DNA of 64,000 bases from Aplidium turbinatum (taxonomy: Eukaryota; Chordata; Ascidiacea; Aplousobranchia; Polyclinidae), in assembly GCA_918807975.1 (NCBI GenBank), contig OU964925.1, forward strand, positions 9,090,798-9,154,797, given 5' to 3'. Made by a program: the position numbers and the translations under genes. Shown in pieces: positions 54,255 through 64,000 of the stretch. A model generated the notes under the pieces. The model saw only the letters and a list, made by a program, of their open reading frames with translations, made no database searches and was not told the origin of the DNA. Positions within the stretch are counted from its first letter, which is position 1. Every line of letters starts with the position of its first letter.

Positions 54255-55700
54255 TAGCGGACTCTTTACATATCACTCACACATTTTCTTATTTTTTTTA
54301 TCATTTCTTCTGCACTTGAAACTATGTAGGATACTGTTTTCAAGTCGGCTTATAAACTTACTGACTGTTAGATTATAAACTATGATTAGGCATAGCTTAC
54401 TGTTTTGCTTCGTCCTTTATGCTAGCAGTCAACAGTTTTTTTGTAGGTGTTGTTTTTGCTTTTCTTGTAAGCTATACTACTTTTGTAGGGCATGACATTT
54501 TTTAGTATCTGCATAAAACTCACGGGACGTCAATTTAGTTGGCTATTGCTGCAGAAAACAACTTTATTTCTTTTCATTTTTACTGCACATCAGCCTATCG
54601 TTTTTCAACGTACAGTAATTTACCGATGTTTGGCATTTGTCACATTAAAATCACGGGAAGCAGCTGACTCGATGGCTGCTACAATCTTTAGCTGCTTCCG
54701 GTTGTGGGATCTCGATTGTTATGGTGCTATTTTATGAGTATTGTTTATAATTGTACAGTACTGTAACAACCCATATTACCAGCTATACAGCCCACGTCAT
54801 AAGTTGATGGATTGCTGTTTGATAACGACTATAGCCTGCATGCCTCATTAATGTCAATATATTACAAGCATGAATCGGCATCTTAGAGTTTCATAAAACC
54901 AAAAAGTAATTTCCTGAAAATAATATTGATGCCCCAGAAATACGTGCGAAACGTAGCCCAAAGACTACACGCATAATGTTGTTCTGTCCTCAGATCACTT
55001 ATCGGAGATTCTCGATGAAGGATAATATCGTGTTTAACTTGTTGGGTTATTCTTTATATGTCGGAGCTTTGTAAACATATCGGACCCATTCAAAATTCAC
55101 TCAATCGATGTCATGTCAGCGACGGATTAAATTGCTTAATTGCAGAATGCTAAATAATATAAATTTTCGTAGTTGCAATTATTTGATTGATCGATGAAAT
55201 CCCTATGTTGACATACTAGAGTATTTCCTTGGCTAGGCCAGACATATAAGCAGGCGTTTGCTTGCCAAATTTCAGTTAGGTGTTTAGTTGGGTTTTTAGT
55301 AGGGCGACCAAGTAGGACATGGACTGGAGGAATCATTGAGCACTGCACAATTGAATTGTCCGAACCGTAGAAAAATTAATGGAGACTACTGTAGAAAAAT
55401 GTTCCGACAAGTCCCTCCCCCAAAGTCAACATCCACAAAGCGGGATCTGATGACGATTTAAACATTGGTTTTATTATCAATTGGTAGGTATAGGTTCCAG
55501 AGAAATAAACTAACAGAGTTAATATGATGCCATTTGTGTAGTAATAAAGTTACAGTAACGGTAGCGCGTTATCTAATACTTACCTGTCCACTTACCAGCT
55601 TTACATTGTTTGTTTAGTATGTTTTCTCATTTCCTCCAAGGAAGATGCTGCACACAAAGAGCTCACCATGTTTGCTTTTTCTTCATGGTGATGCGCATAC
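54255..55700. other. unassigned
   Basis: Right flank of hAT 16. The open frames (for example 54492-54737) show no known motif. It may hold more of the L3 LINE 5' region or decayed repeats. Confidence 0.3.
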
Positions 55701-56131
55701 GGATTTGGTTTTGGTCACTTGGGCAATGGATCACAAGAAAATTGAGTGTTGGGTGTGAATTTCCGCTTGACTTTAAGAGATTTTTTGCTATCCTTTCGAA
55801 TTATTAAGCCTGTATCAAAATTGCAATTTGATGCAGAATAATCTCTCTGCGCTCGATTAATTGCAATATCCAAGCTTGTGGAAACTTCCACATTATACGC
55901 GTTGATCGTTTCATTCATCGCAGTGCGCAATTCCTTGATGCGGTTTATCTTAGCCTTTCAATATTGCTTGGGCCAGGTGTGTTCCCTCGAGTTGGTTCAG
56001 TGTTAATGCCACGCAGTCAAAAACAGCAGTCAACAACAGTGGAGTCGTAGCCTACACCTCGCTGGAATTATATGGGCTACCAGCTTTCAAGCAATCAACT
56101 ACGTGGAGATTAAGAATAATAATCGGAGAAT

Positions 56132-56563
56132 TTATATACCAACAAGGAAAGGACTCCCAAGAAACATTGGTGAAGTGTTAAATAACAGCAAACATATTTT
56201 GCATTGCAGAAGATGCTGCTGGAAATCCTTACTCGGACAATTTGGAATTGTGGTTGTTTCTCCAAAGGCTACTCGATACATCGATTCCGATAAAGTACTC
56301 TTGACGAGAAATGTCTCCCCATCTTCAGAAATGGAAGAGGCTTTGATTTCTTCAGAAAAAGTCATCCTTTTTAAGCAATGAAGAAGTACTTGTTTTGGCA
56401 GATTATGCAGAAACTTCGGTATTGAGGAGTTGTACTGGCGATAATGCTCAGAAGAAAAAAGTTTTTCCTGTTTGTACCTGCAAAGTGTGCTAACAGATAT
56501 ATCATTAATATCACTAGTAGAAAAAGTCAACTGTGGTCTTTGACCGTTCGTTGTAAGGGCCAT
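56132..56563 (-). pseudogene. SWIM-like C-terminal piece of the CARF/MULE gene
   Basis: 143 residues. The SWIM pattern CxCx(n)CxH appears as CPSK...QCKI: the second Cys and final His are lost. LHCLKRMTFSEE and ISEDGETFLV upstream match the region usually found just before this finger. Confidence 0.65.
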
Positions 56564-57085
56564 ATAGAAACCTCAATAAATGTTACTTGTTTACTGTCCA
56601 AAGAAAAAATATTGTTAAATCGTTGTTGCTTAATTTTATGACACAACTAGAGATGATATACGTAGAGATGTGAGTCGTTTTTAATCAAAGAAACGTTTTT
56701 AATCATCCCTAGACAACAAAGTGAACTTTCGACCGAAATTTTTATAAATATTGACAGAGCATACCAAGGCGATTGTGACTCACCGGCGCTTGTTGTAAGA
56801 AAGAAATTCTTTGTAAAGAAGCAATACCAGAGCTGATAAAGATTTTTCTCTTCTAGTGCGGATGTACGACTCCTTTAGTGTTTTATTCTAACGCTCCACT
56901 CCATTGTTTGTGTGAAATTTATTCCGTACTCCTCAGCACGATAGAACCACAGTCAACGCTGCAACATTCATTCGACTGATTACATTTTAATCTTTCTGGA
57001 ACTAAATACTGCTTATAGTTGTAAAGAGATTCCATAAAATTATAAAGAGATTATAAAATTATAATTATATAAAATTATAAAGATT

Positions 57086-57215
57086 TCCGACTCCACAGCC
57101 CTGGTTATAATTAGGGCTGTGGAGTCGGGCAAAAATATACGACTCCAACTCCTCGGTTTAGAACTGCTAGCTGACTCCAGACACGCCAAACTCTCCCCGA
57201 CTCCATTGCCCTGCT
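57086..57215. repeat. abutting hAT-like ends
   Basis: CCGACTCCACAGCCCTG, then GTTATAAT, then AGGGCTGTGGAGTCGG form a 40-bp palindrome around an 8-bp centre. The second unit runs about 100 bases to GACTCCATTGCCCTG. Two copies of one small family meeting at a shared target duplication is the likely reading. Confidence 0.55.
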
Positions 57216-58051
57216 TGCAATAAACAGGTGTTTTTTGAATGCCATTTTTTAAAAAGCTTTCAACAAACCTGCTTTTCTGGAAGCCAAGCATTTTCAATAT
57301 ATTTCTGCAGCCTGGTGCTTCTTGTCCAGCAATTGCTGCTCTTGGGGCCACTCAACGCTTCTGCAAAGGACTGTACAGAACAGGCTTTCGCCAATCTGCG
57401 CAAATGAGCCAAACAACTGCTTTGTCATCGCCAACACAACTTTCGCCTCTTCTGACCCATCTTCCCCAAGCCAAAAAATACAAGTGGATGAAAGATGAAA
57501 ATGTGCAAGATCATAGAAAACTCCCTCAAAGATATGTTACATTTTGGTGGCAAAAAAACGAGCTGTAAAAAATGACACAGAACAATGCACTAATTTGAAA
57601 AAACAATTTCGTTGGTCTTTATTTCGGCTTCACACTTGTCGGTCATAAAAACGAGGAGTTCCAATCGTGCGACCACGATTTTATCATGGCAAGTGCTTCT
57701 GCAATGCATGTAGCCACAACCTGATAGCCGACATTTGTTTTACACATAAAAAGAATAATGGTGAAGACTATTTTGATGCCTTGTAAGTTGCATGTAACAA
57801 GCAGGTGTCTTGACCGTAGCGATGTATGTAATAATCTTCTTTACCAAGACATTTGATCCACAAAGAGCAATTTCTGTGCACAATGCATTGCTGGTGAATG
57901 ATCTCCTATGTTGTAATAATGGCTTCGTTATATCACCGGCAATGTAGGGTCGTAAAAAGATATTGTCATTTTCTTGTTGTTCTGCAGTTCTTCCACTCTT
58001 CGACCAGTGCCAGTAAATTATCCTGATCCATTTTGAGACCTTTTGCTTGGT

Positions 58052-58273
58052 TTACGCCATGAAGAAGTGGTTCTGAATATCTTTGTTGGTAATGTGGTAG
58101 CTTCTATTGGACTCGTGTGGCTTTTCTTTGTTTGCAAATAGAACGTGCTCAACATAGGACTGTAAACCACGCTTTATTTCTGGAACACTGCAAACTCCGT
58201 CAGCTACCAATTCACGAATTTTTTCAGTCAGGTTGTAATCAATTCTTTGAAGGATGCCACTATTCTGAAACAA
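58052..58273 (-). pseudogene. CARF-like domain fragment
   Basis: 73 residues: helix LTEKIRELVADGVCSVPEIK, then YVEHVLFANKEKPHESNRSY and NKDIQNHFFMA. This is the conserved segment of calcium-responsive transcription factor and of the many metazoan MULE-type proteins that share it. N-terminal part of the decayed gene at 56130-58290. Confidence 0.7.
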
Positions 58274-58290
58274 ATTTCATCATTTTGAAG

Positions 58291-60080
58291 TTGCAATAAA
58301 GTGCTCTATGCAGCAAGCAGAATCAAAAACATTTACAGTAAAAACTATTTCGACTTGATGTGAAGCACAATAACCATTAATCTTAAATGTACCTTGAAAT
58401 ATCCTGCAGGGCATGGAATGAAACTTGGTTGCATGCCCTTTTACTAAGAAATGTTTTTAAGCAAGATATGGCCTAGCTAGTGTATTTAAACTTTTGCTTT
58501 TGCTAAAACCAAAAGAAACGTTGAGTTTGGCTCTGTTTTTGAAGAAATTCCTAGCTTGCTTCGTGCGCTCAGTTACCTATCATTAATCCAATCGCTTGCA
58601 TAGGGCACACGTGTTTTCAGGAGTGAATTTAAAAGATGGAATTTTTACGGTATTTCATTTAATGGTGTTATTATTTTTAAAGCTTTCACGTCTGCAGTAG
58701 AATCATGTTTAGCAAATTGTATGATCGTTTTCTTGTGCTTAGAATAGTTGAACTATTCTTATACTATATATCTTTATTTTTTTTATTTCTCCGATATGTG
58801 AGACGTGCAATGAATACTGCAGTGCTAATATTAACTTTGCTTCGCGGATTAAATGCGTGTGTTTATTATTAAATTCGTGCGTTGACTTTTATTGCTGTCT
58901 ACACGTTCACTTTGGGAATGAAATATATTATTTAATATTATAGCGTCAGCACTGGAGGTTGTGCCATTTTCCTTCAAAGTGCTTACAGTCATTTGCAAGT
59001 GGTAGAGATGAAGTGGTTAAATTAGTTCCGACGTATGATACATGTCGAGCCAAAAATAATTGAGTCAAAAGACGTGTAAGTAGTACACAATTGCGTAAGT
59101 ACGGACATCCGTAACAATCCGGCTGCGTTTGCTTGAGGCTCAATAATCAACTACTGACCTATGCTGGTTTAGATCTTTTTTTGGTGACTAATCAGTAATC
59201 ACCCCGTTTATGAATACATAATATAGCCTATTAGTGGATCTGACTACTCCTATCTGGAAGCTTATTAGTTTCCGATCGTAGGGCTGCCACGTTTTCAGGT
59301 GATGATCGGCTTTGTTAGTCTCGTGTTGATGGACACATGGTTAAGATTATATCAGTTATCTTTGGGATCCTCAACAGTTACCTTTGGCACGTGCTGAGCT
59401 CGTTGATTTGTCAAGCTTCTTGAAATATCATTGTGTGGTAGTTGAGAAAGAGCAACTGCCCATACAGAAGAGTCGCAACCGTAGGACAATGAAGTTGCGT
59501 ATTGTAGGAGTCTGTTGCCTGGTGACAAGAGTGTTGACAGGTGAGGCCTTATTTTTAAAGTCAACGAGTAAGTTGTAATATGCCAACAGATCGCTTCCTA
59601 TAATCGCCAAGATAAAACATCCAAAACGTATCTTGAACAAAAAATCCTAAAATAGTTTTAGTGGCTGCAAACAATGAACTTCTTCAATCTTCAAAAACCT
59701 TTCAACATGGAGAAACCAAGATTTCGTAAACTTAATAAGAACTATGGACAATCGATCCTTGTGGAGACTCATGGTAGCCGACGCCTTATTCAGGCATGGA
59801 CGATGATGATGATGAGCAATGAACAAGATAATTTGCTGCTCTAGAACTGGATGTCTTCAGTAACAGAGTGGGTTCGCCGTCAGTAAAGATGGTAGAAGAT
59901 AGAGGCCGAACTTTAGAAGTTCTGAAATATTTGCTAGTTTAAAATCGAGTTGTTACTGAGGGCAGAGAGAGTTTATCAGATGCTACTTTTTTGTCGTATC
60001 CAGGCTTTCGTGTGGTGGGTGAAGATTTAGATTAAGTGAACAGGAAGGCAAGGAACCAATCTTCGTGTCCACCTTCAGGT
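58291..60080. other. unassigned AT-rich stretch
   Basis: No gene, TIR pair or tRNA-like element found. Short frames at 58946-59640 lack motifs. A GATGATGATGATGA run near 59797-59815 may be a LINE tail. Confidence 0.3.
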
Positions 60081-60084
60081 ATGC

Positions 60085-60200
60085 TTAAAGGCTAAGTGTG
60101 CTACCAAAGACGCAACCGTATGCTCTTGAATGGTGTCGAACCGGCGCCCTTTCGAGTGCCGTACCAATTCTTTCACCACTCGGCTATGCAGCCATGCTGC
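60085..60200 (-). mobile_element. SINE family C, second copy
   Basis: Minus strand: GGCTGCATAGCCGAGTGGTG and, about 45 bases on, GGTTCGACACC, matching the copy at 32025 over head and first body block. Confidence 0.7.
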
Positions 60201-61755
60201 TGAGACTGTGTCAATAAAAAAATGTTACTTTTCTCTTTAAAGTAACTCCATCTAGTCGGTTTAACTGGGATGGACAAAAACCATTATCAATCGATGTTTA
60301 AAACTCTTAGGAGAGATCGGATCAGATTGGAAAATCCTATGGCGTACCAGCATGACTCACTTTATTACAAGCCTACCAGGCTCGCAGTACCGCCTGAAAA
60401 CTGGGAGGTGAGAATTTTCAAATCACGCTTAACCTGTAATTGGTAAAGGTCAATCGCTTTTCCGATTCATAACCATTTTTAGATTTCTGACAGTCAAACC
60501 TAACACTTCTACATTGAATAAATGTTGCTAGATATTGAAATATAGTAAAATAGCTGATTTTGACACTGGTTGTGTAATGCTCAGAAAGCATGCGAAATTA
60601 TGATTTGTCAACCGAATGCAAATGAAAGGAACTTAAAGTTTATCTGCATGAAAATATTCAACAATATTCATAAACAGATATGCAGTGATATGTTACGACC
60701 ATCGAATTTCATCATCATATAATTAAATTCTACATTACCTAATATTACATTGTCACTATTGGCAATCTACGAAAGCCAACATGGGCAAATTAGCACAATA
60801 TTTTATTTCCATTGGCAAGATAGTGCATATTTTACTACACAGCAAATGCTTGAAAAAGTTGATATTTACAAAACCAAGCACAGACACGAAAAATATCTTG
60901 CTAAAAAATGTTAATGCTGGTGGTCACTCTTGCTTGAAATGTGACGTTTCTATGCCAGAAAACGTTTGATTGACTGAGCCTGAGATTGTTCCATCATGTT
61001 TTGTTGTTTTGATTGTGCTAGCTGGGTGAATATTGCTTTTTGAGCATTACACAACCTTTATCAAAATCAGTTTTTGTACGTCATTTCAATATCTAGCAAC
61101 ATTTATTCACTGTAGAAATCTAAAAATGGTTGCGAAACGGTAAAATGATTGATTTTACCACTTACATGTTAAACGTGAAATAAAACACACCCCTCTAGTT
61201 TTTCACTGTGCGTCTGCGTAATAGGCCATGCCCCAGTAATGGATCCACCATCCTTGTTATGACAGAAGCTTTTTTCGGTAATCCGCCTAAAATAAGCAAC
61301 CACAAATAACTGCATAAATTGTGGTCTAACATTGCAACGCATGAAATATGAATTTGCGATGTCAAGTTTCACTACACTCAACACTTTCTGAATGAAGAAA
61401 TGAAACGTAAAAGACGTCCGAGCATTAAGCTACGGTTTACAGACAAGGGAAATTATTTACGAAAATAAAAACATTAAGATTTTCACATATTTTCTGATTT
61501 TGACTGATTGACATCACTTCGATATAGCCTACTTCAAATAAGGGAATATTTTAAAATATATTCCCATAATTTTTCCATGCATCGTGTTCTGTGCAATATT
61601 TTCTTTTAAGTGGAGTATGCTTATAATTACTTGTGGGTAATTCGATTAGTCATTTATCACTACAAATTAGTAATCACTTACATAAAGTCTCAGTGGCCTA
61701 TACAAACTTATTGGGAAGTTTCATAATTCATTTAGGTTGAGTAAGATATCGTACG
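60201..61755. other. upstream flank of GNAT C
   Basis: No gene recognised. Two stretches resemble each other in inverse (TTTCAATATCTAGCAACATT at about 61083 and its complement near 60525; AATAAATGTTGCTAG), suggesting an old inverted-repeat element of roughly 650 bp (about 60460-61140) around a non-coding core. Confidence 0.45.
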
Positions 61756-62557
61756 ATGGATTCAGATGAAATACTTTTTAAAAAAAATGATAAAACTATA
61801 TATTGGAAAAAACTGTCTTACTCGGACCGAGAGAAAGTTGAAACGCTAATGAAGGAATGGTATTGTAAAAATGAACCTCTTTGCAACATGGCGTCACAGA
61901 CTGCAGGAGAAGACGAAGTTGCAAAGTATATCTGCTCTCTGGCTGTGGTGCGTATACTAAGACCACTTGTTCAACTTATATTTTGAGAAAAGAGATATAC
62001 ATTTATCTATCTCTTCTAGATATAGTCATGAGTCCTCCACATATTCTGCAATGTTTCTTCCCAAAAGTTACTTGCAATGGGTTAGTTTACATTTTATCAA
62101 TCCTGGACAAGACGTTAAAACCAGACCTACGTAAAATTACCTCTTTGAAATCACAATGTTCTCCCAAAATATAACTACGTTTTTAATTGACATTACAAAC
62201 ACGTGTAGCTATTGGGTGCAAGTCCTTTTGTGGACGAAGTCCAAAAGTACTCTAAACTGTAAGCTAACCGCTTCCCACTAGTTCTTTTTGTGTACTGTAG
62301 TGCTAGGCTTGTATAACACAACGTGACCACATTCTAATTACCTTTAATTTTTTTTTTTTGCGAATTATTTATTTGATGTTTAGACCTGCGTAAAGCAGAA
62401 CTACTCAGTTGGAGCCTATGATGCTGACCACAAGGACAAACTTTGTGGAATCTTGGTGATATCTCACAACCCACGTGCTATCGCAGTCCACGACTACTCT
62501 TCGGCAATAGAAGGGGAAAAGCCTACCAAAGCCTCAGCTGTTTCTCAGATGCTTCGG
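61756..62557 (+). CDS. GNAT acetyltransferase paralogue C (exons 1-2)
   Basis: Exon 1 at 61756-61947 (64 codons from ATG) with DKTIYWKKLSYSDREKVETL and WYCKNEPLCNM; exon 2 at 62384-62557 (58 codons) with QNYSVGAYDADHKDKLCGIL. Both borders are GT/AG, phase 0, and lengths match copy B. Arylalkylamine-N-acetyltransferase-like N-terminal half. Exons 3 and 4 do not appear before 64000; a hAT starts at 62718 and may lie in the next intron, with the rest beyond the window, or the copy may be truncated. Opposite strand to A and B. Confidence 0.65.
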
Positions 62558-63224
62558 GTAAGTGAAACATTTAATGCAATATTGCTTAGCAAGCCCAAAT
62601 GCTGGATGCCTTCAACAAATACGGTACTACATTCTTAATACATTTTTGACAATAATATTTAAAGTTTTCCTGCAAAGCTGTTTATTTCATCCAACAGCGT
62701 TGATAGTGGGTCCAGTCCAGGCCTGTAATTATACATTTTAGCTTGGGGGGGCTCAAAAGCTGTTGCGAAGTAAAAGGCTATGCACATAACATTTGTAGTT
62801 GCAATGAGTCTAATTTGCGGTTTTTCGGGCAAAGGCACGGCATATGTTATAAAGTCACAAGGTGCTAGATAGCAGTAATTTTGAATGATTGGGATAATTT
62901 CAGCCAAAACATGGGTAATTCCAGCCAAAATGATTGCAGAATAGAATAGATGCAATATTTTTAACACACAACTTTGTTAGGAATGACCCTCGTGACTTTG
63001 TTTGGTACAGGTCTCCACCAAACCAATTTATCCCCTTTGGGGTGTAATATTCGCCAGTAAACGTCAAAAAACACTAACAGCTATCCAATGTTGATGGATT
63101 TGTTTTTAAGAGATATTTATGGACAATATTTCCAAAACCAGCACCTTACTCCATTGTAATTGCTTTTACCTGAGATGCCTTGCCAAAAAAACTCACCCAA
63201 ATTTAAAAATCATTATCGTGCAAT

Positions 63225-63600
63225 CTGTCTGGAATAACCATATAACACCGACACACGCCCCATCGGCCTGACACTACAGAGACAGGCATGGGTGCGCCTC
63301 AACCGTCTCCGTACGGGCGTCGGGCTTTTCCGCTCAACCATGCACCAATGAGGAATCGCTTCTTCCTCCTCCTGTGAATGTGGTGCCGAGGAACAGACCG
63401 CAGACCACATCATCAATGACTGCACCATCTTCAAGCCACCTAACGGAGTGAAAGGTCTGCGCGTCATGGGTGATGAAACTAAAGACTGGCTGCTCTCTAG
63501 CAGCTTTCCAGTGTAGTCCGGGAACATCGTAAATCTGGGGTGGTAAAAGGATAGACCCTCGACCCCAGAAGCTCAGACGACGACGACGACGACGAACCCT
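63225..63600 (+). mobile_element. LINE family L3, 5'-truncated copy
   Basis: Starts in the C-terminal domain (LTLQRQAWVRLNRLRTGVGL-type sequence, then CECGAEEQTADHIINDC) and continues to the tail ending in (GAC)n. One TGA interrupts it near 63350. Best preserved of the three tails. Confidence 0.82.
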
Positions 63601-63723
63601 ATAACTATTACCCTACCAGTAGCCTACATCACAACTACAAAATTACAAGCAAGATAATTGTACAAAGTGACATGGGCTATGAGAATCAAAACAAATTAAA
63701 TATAGAAAGTCTTGGGTCTGGGA

Positions 63724-63960
63724 TTACTCATTTGGAAAACCAAATGTAGCTTGCCTGGCAGAGTTTGCATTGATGAAGTCTCTTGATATATCGTTTACAT
63801 TCAAGCTAGAGACTTCTTCTTTGTGTACATGCAACAGCAATAAATTGTACAATCTGTCATGAGACATAGATTTTCTTAAACAAGTTTTTAAACGCTTCAT
63901 TGCTGAAAATGAACGCTCCCGGCAAGCATTAGTTGATGGTGCTAACAGAATCATTTTCAC
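63724..63960 (-). pseudogene. hAT transposase C-terminal dimerisation fragment
   Basis: 78 residues: LLAPSTNACRERSFSAMKRL with the catalytic Glu (RERSFS), then SHDRLYNLLLLHVHKEE. This is the end of the ZMYM/52-kDa-repressor-like hAT group, different from the ZBED5-like protein at 52358. The upstream part lies beyond the window edge, so whether the gene is whole is unknown. Confidence 0.75.
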
Positions 63961-64000
63961 CAGTTTTTTGACTTCCCCAACAGATTTGAATACAATATGT

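Larger units (their letters stand above)
56130..58290 (-). pseudogene. CARF / MULE-transposase / SWIM protein, decayed
   Basis: Minus-strand order: 58052-58273 has LTEKIRELVADGVCSVPEIK and NRSYHITNKDIQNHFFMA, the CARF-like DNA-binding segment; 57600-57960 has DQDNLLALVEEW, CLLHATYKASK and KTNVGYQVVATCIAEALAMI, the MULE-type DDE core; 57260-57340 has LQKYIENAWLPEKQV, its end; 56132-56563 has SSIPKFLHNLP, ETFLVKSTLSESMYRVAFGE and CPSKDFQQHLLQCKI, a degenerate SWIM finger. Frames are broken between and within blocks, and a hAT-like pair of ends (about 57086-57215) lies between the last two. Mutator-like transposon remnant, or a host gene derived from one; no TIRs found. Confidence 0.7.
62718..64000 (-). 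mobile_element. hAT element 17, runs off the window
   Basis: CAGGCCTGTAATTATAC at 62718 is a hAT-type end followed by a GGGGGGGCTC motif. A transposase C-terminus reads on the minus strand at 63724-63960. Between them the L3 LINE tail is inserted. The other end is outside the window. Confidence 0.55.

Noticed and set aside
1-64000. CRISPR arrays, bacterial operons, ribosomal RNA genes
   Set aside because: No regularly spaced repeats, no operon-like gene packing and no rRNA signatures; introns and LINE/hAT content show an animal nuclear genome.

Overview
This is metazoan nuclear DNA: AT-rich, with introns bounded by GT/AG, no operons, and dense in transposons. The species cannot be fixed from the sequence. 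A marine invertebrate or chordate-grade animal fits the mix of hAT elements related to vertebrate ZBED5/GTF2IRD2-type proteins, RTE and Jockey/CR1-type LINEs, several tRNA-derived SINEs and an expanded arylalkylamine-N-acetyltransferase-like family. No rRNA, functional tRNA gene or CRISPR array was seen.

The only convincing host genes are three paralogues of a small GNAT-type acetyltransferase. Copy A (minus, 4895-6474) has exons 2-4. Copy B (minus, 27245-34810) has all four exons, predicts about 240 residues, and has large transposons in its introns. Copy C (plus, 61756-62557) has exons 1-2 and is followed by a hAT element that runs off the window. A decayed minus-strand gene at about 56130-58290 carries a CARF-like domain, a MULE-type transposase core and a SWIM-like finger; it is either a Mutator-like transposon or a host gene derived from one.

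Nearly everything else is mobile DNA. I could define more than a dozen hAT-type elements by terminal inverted repeats plus 8-bp target-site duplications (TSDs). The most complete (48141-54246) still encodes a 574-residue transposase with BED finger and DDE residues. At 11096-21047 four hAT-type elements sit one inside another, the innermost holding an RTE LINE (14483-17206, 12-bp TSD) and a foldback MITE. Another stack lies at 42549-44208 and another at 29527-31111. A short LTR-flanked element (35989-39434) encodes Gag and protease-like segments ending in a CNBP-like zinc-knuckle array and no pol; it is interrupted by a foldback insertion. One LINE family with a CGA-rich tail occurs three times (9739-9848, 44862-48060, 63225-63600).

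Layout: 0-2 kb DNA transposon with a DDE-type gene; 1.9-3.6 kb SINE split by a hAT; 4.1-4.7 kb TTAA-flanked MITE; 4.9-6.5 kb GNAT A; 7.6-11 kb LINE scraps and one copy of a duplicated segment; 11.1-21.0 kb nested hAT tower; 21.4-23.3 kb decayed LINE; 23.5-24.9 kb hAT and SINE; 25-27.2 kb featureless; 27.2-34.8 kb GNAT B with intronic elements; 36.0-39.4 kb LTR element; 39.7-44.7 kb hATs, second copy of the duplicated segment and a SINE; 44.9-48.1 kb LINE; 48.1-54.2 kb autonomous-type hAT; 55.7-58.3 kb CARF/MULE/SWIM relic; 60.1 kb SINE; 61.8-62.6 kb GNAT C; 62.7-64.0 kb truncated hAT with a LINE inserted.
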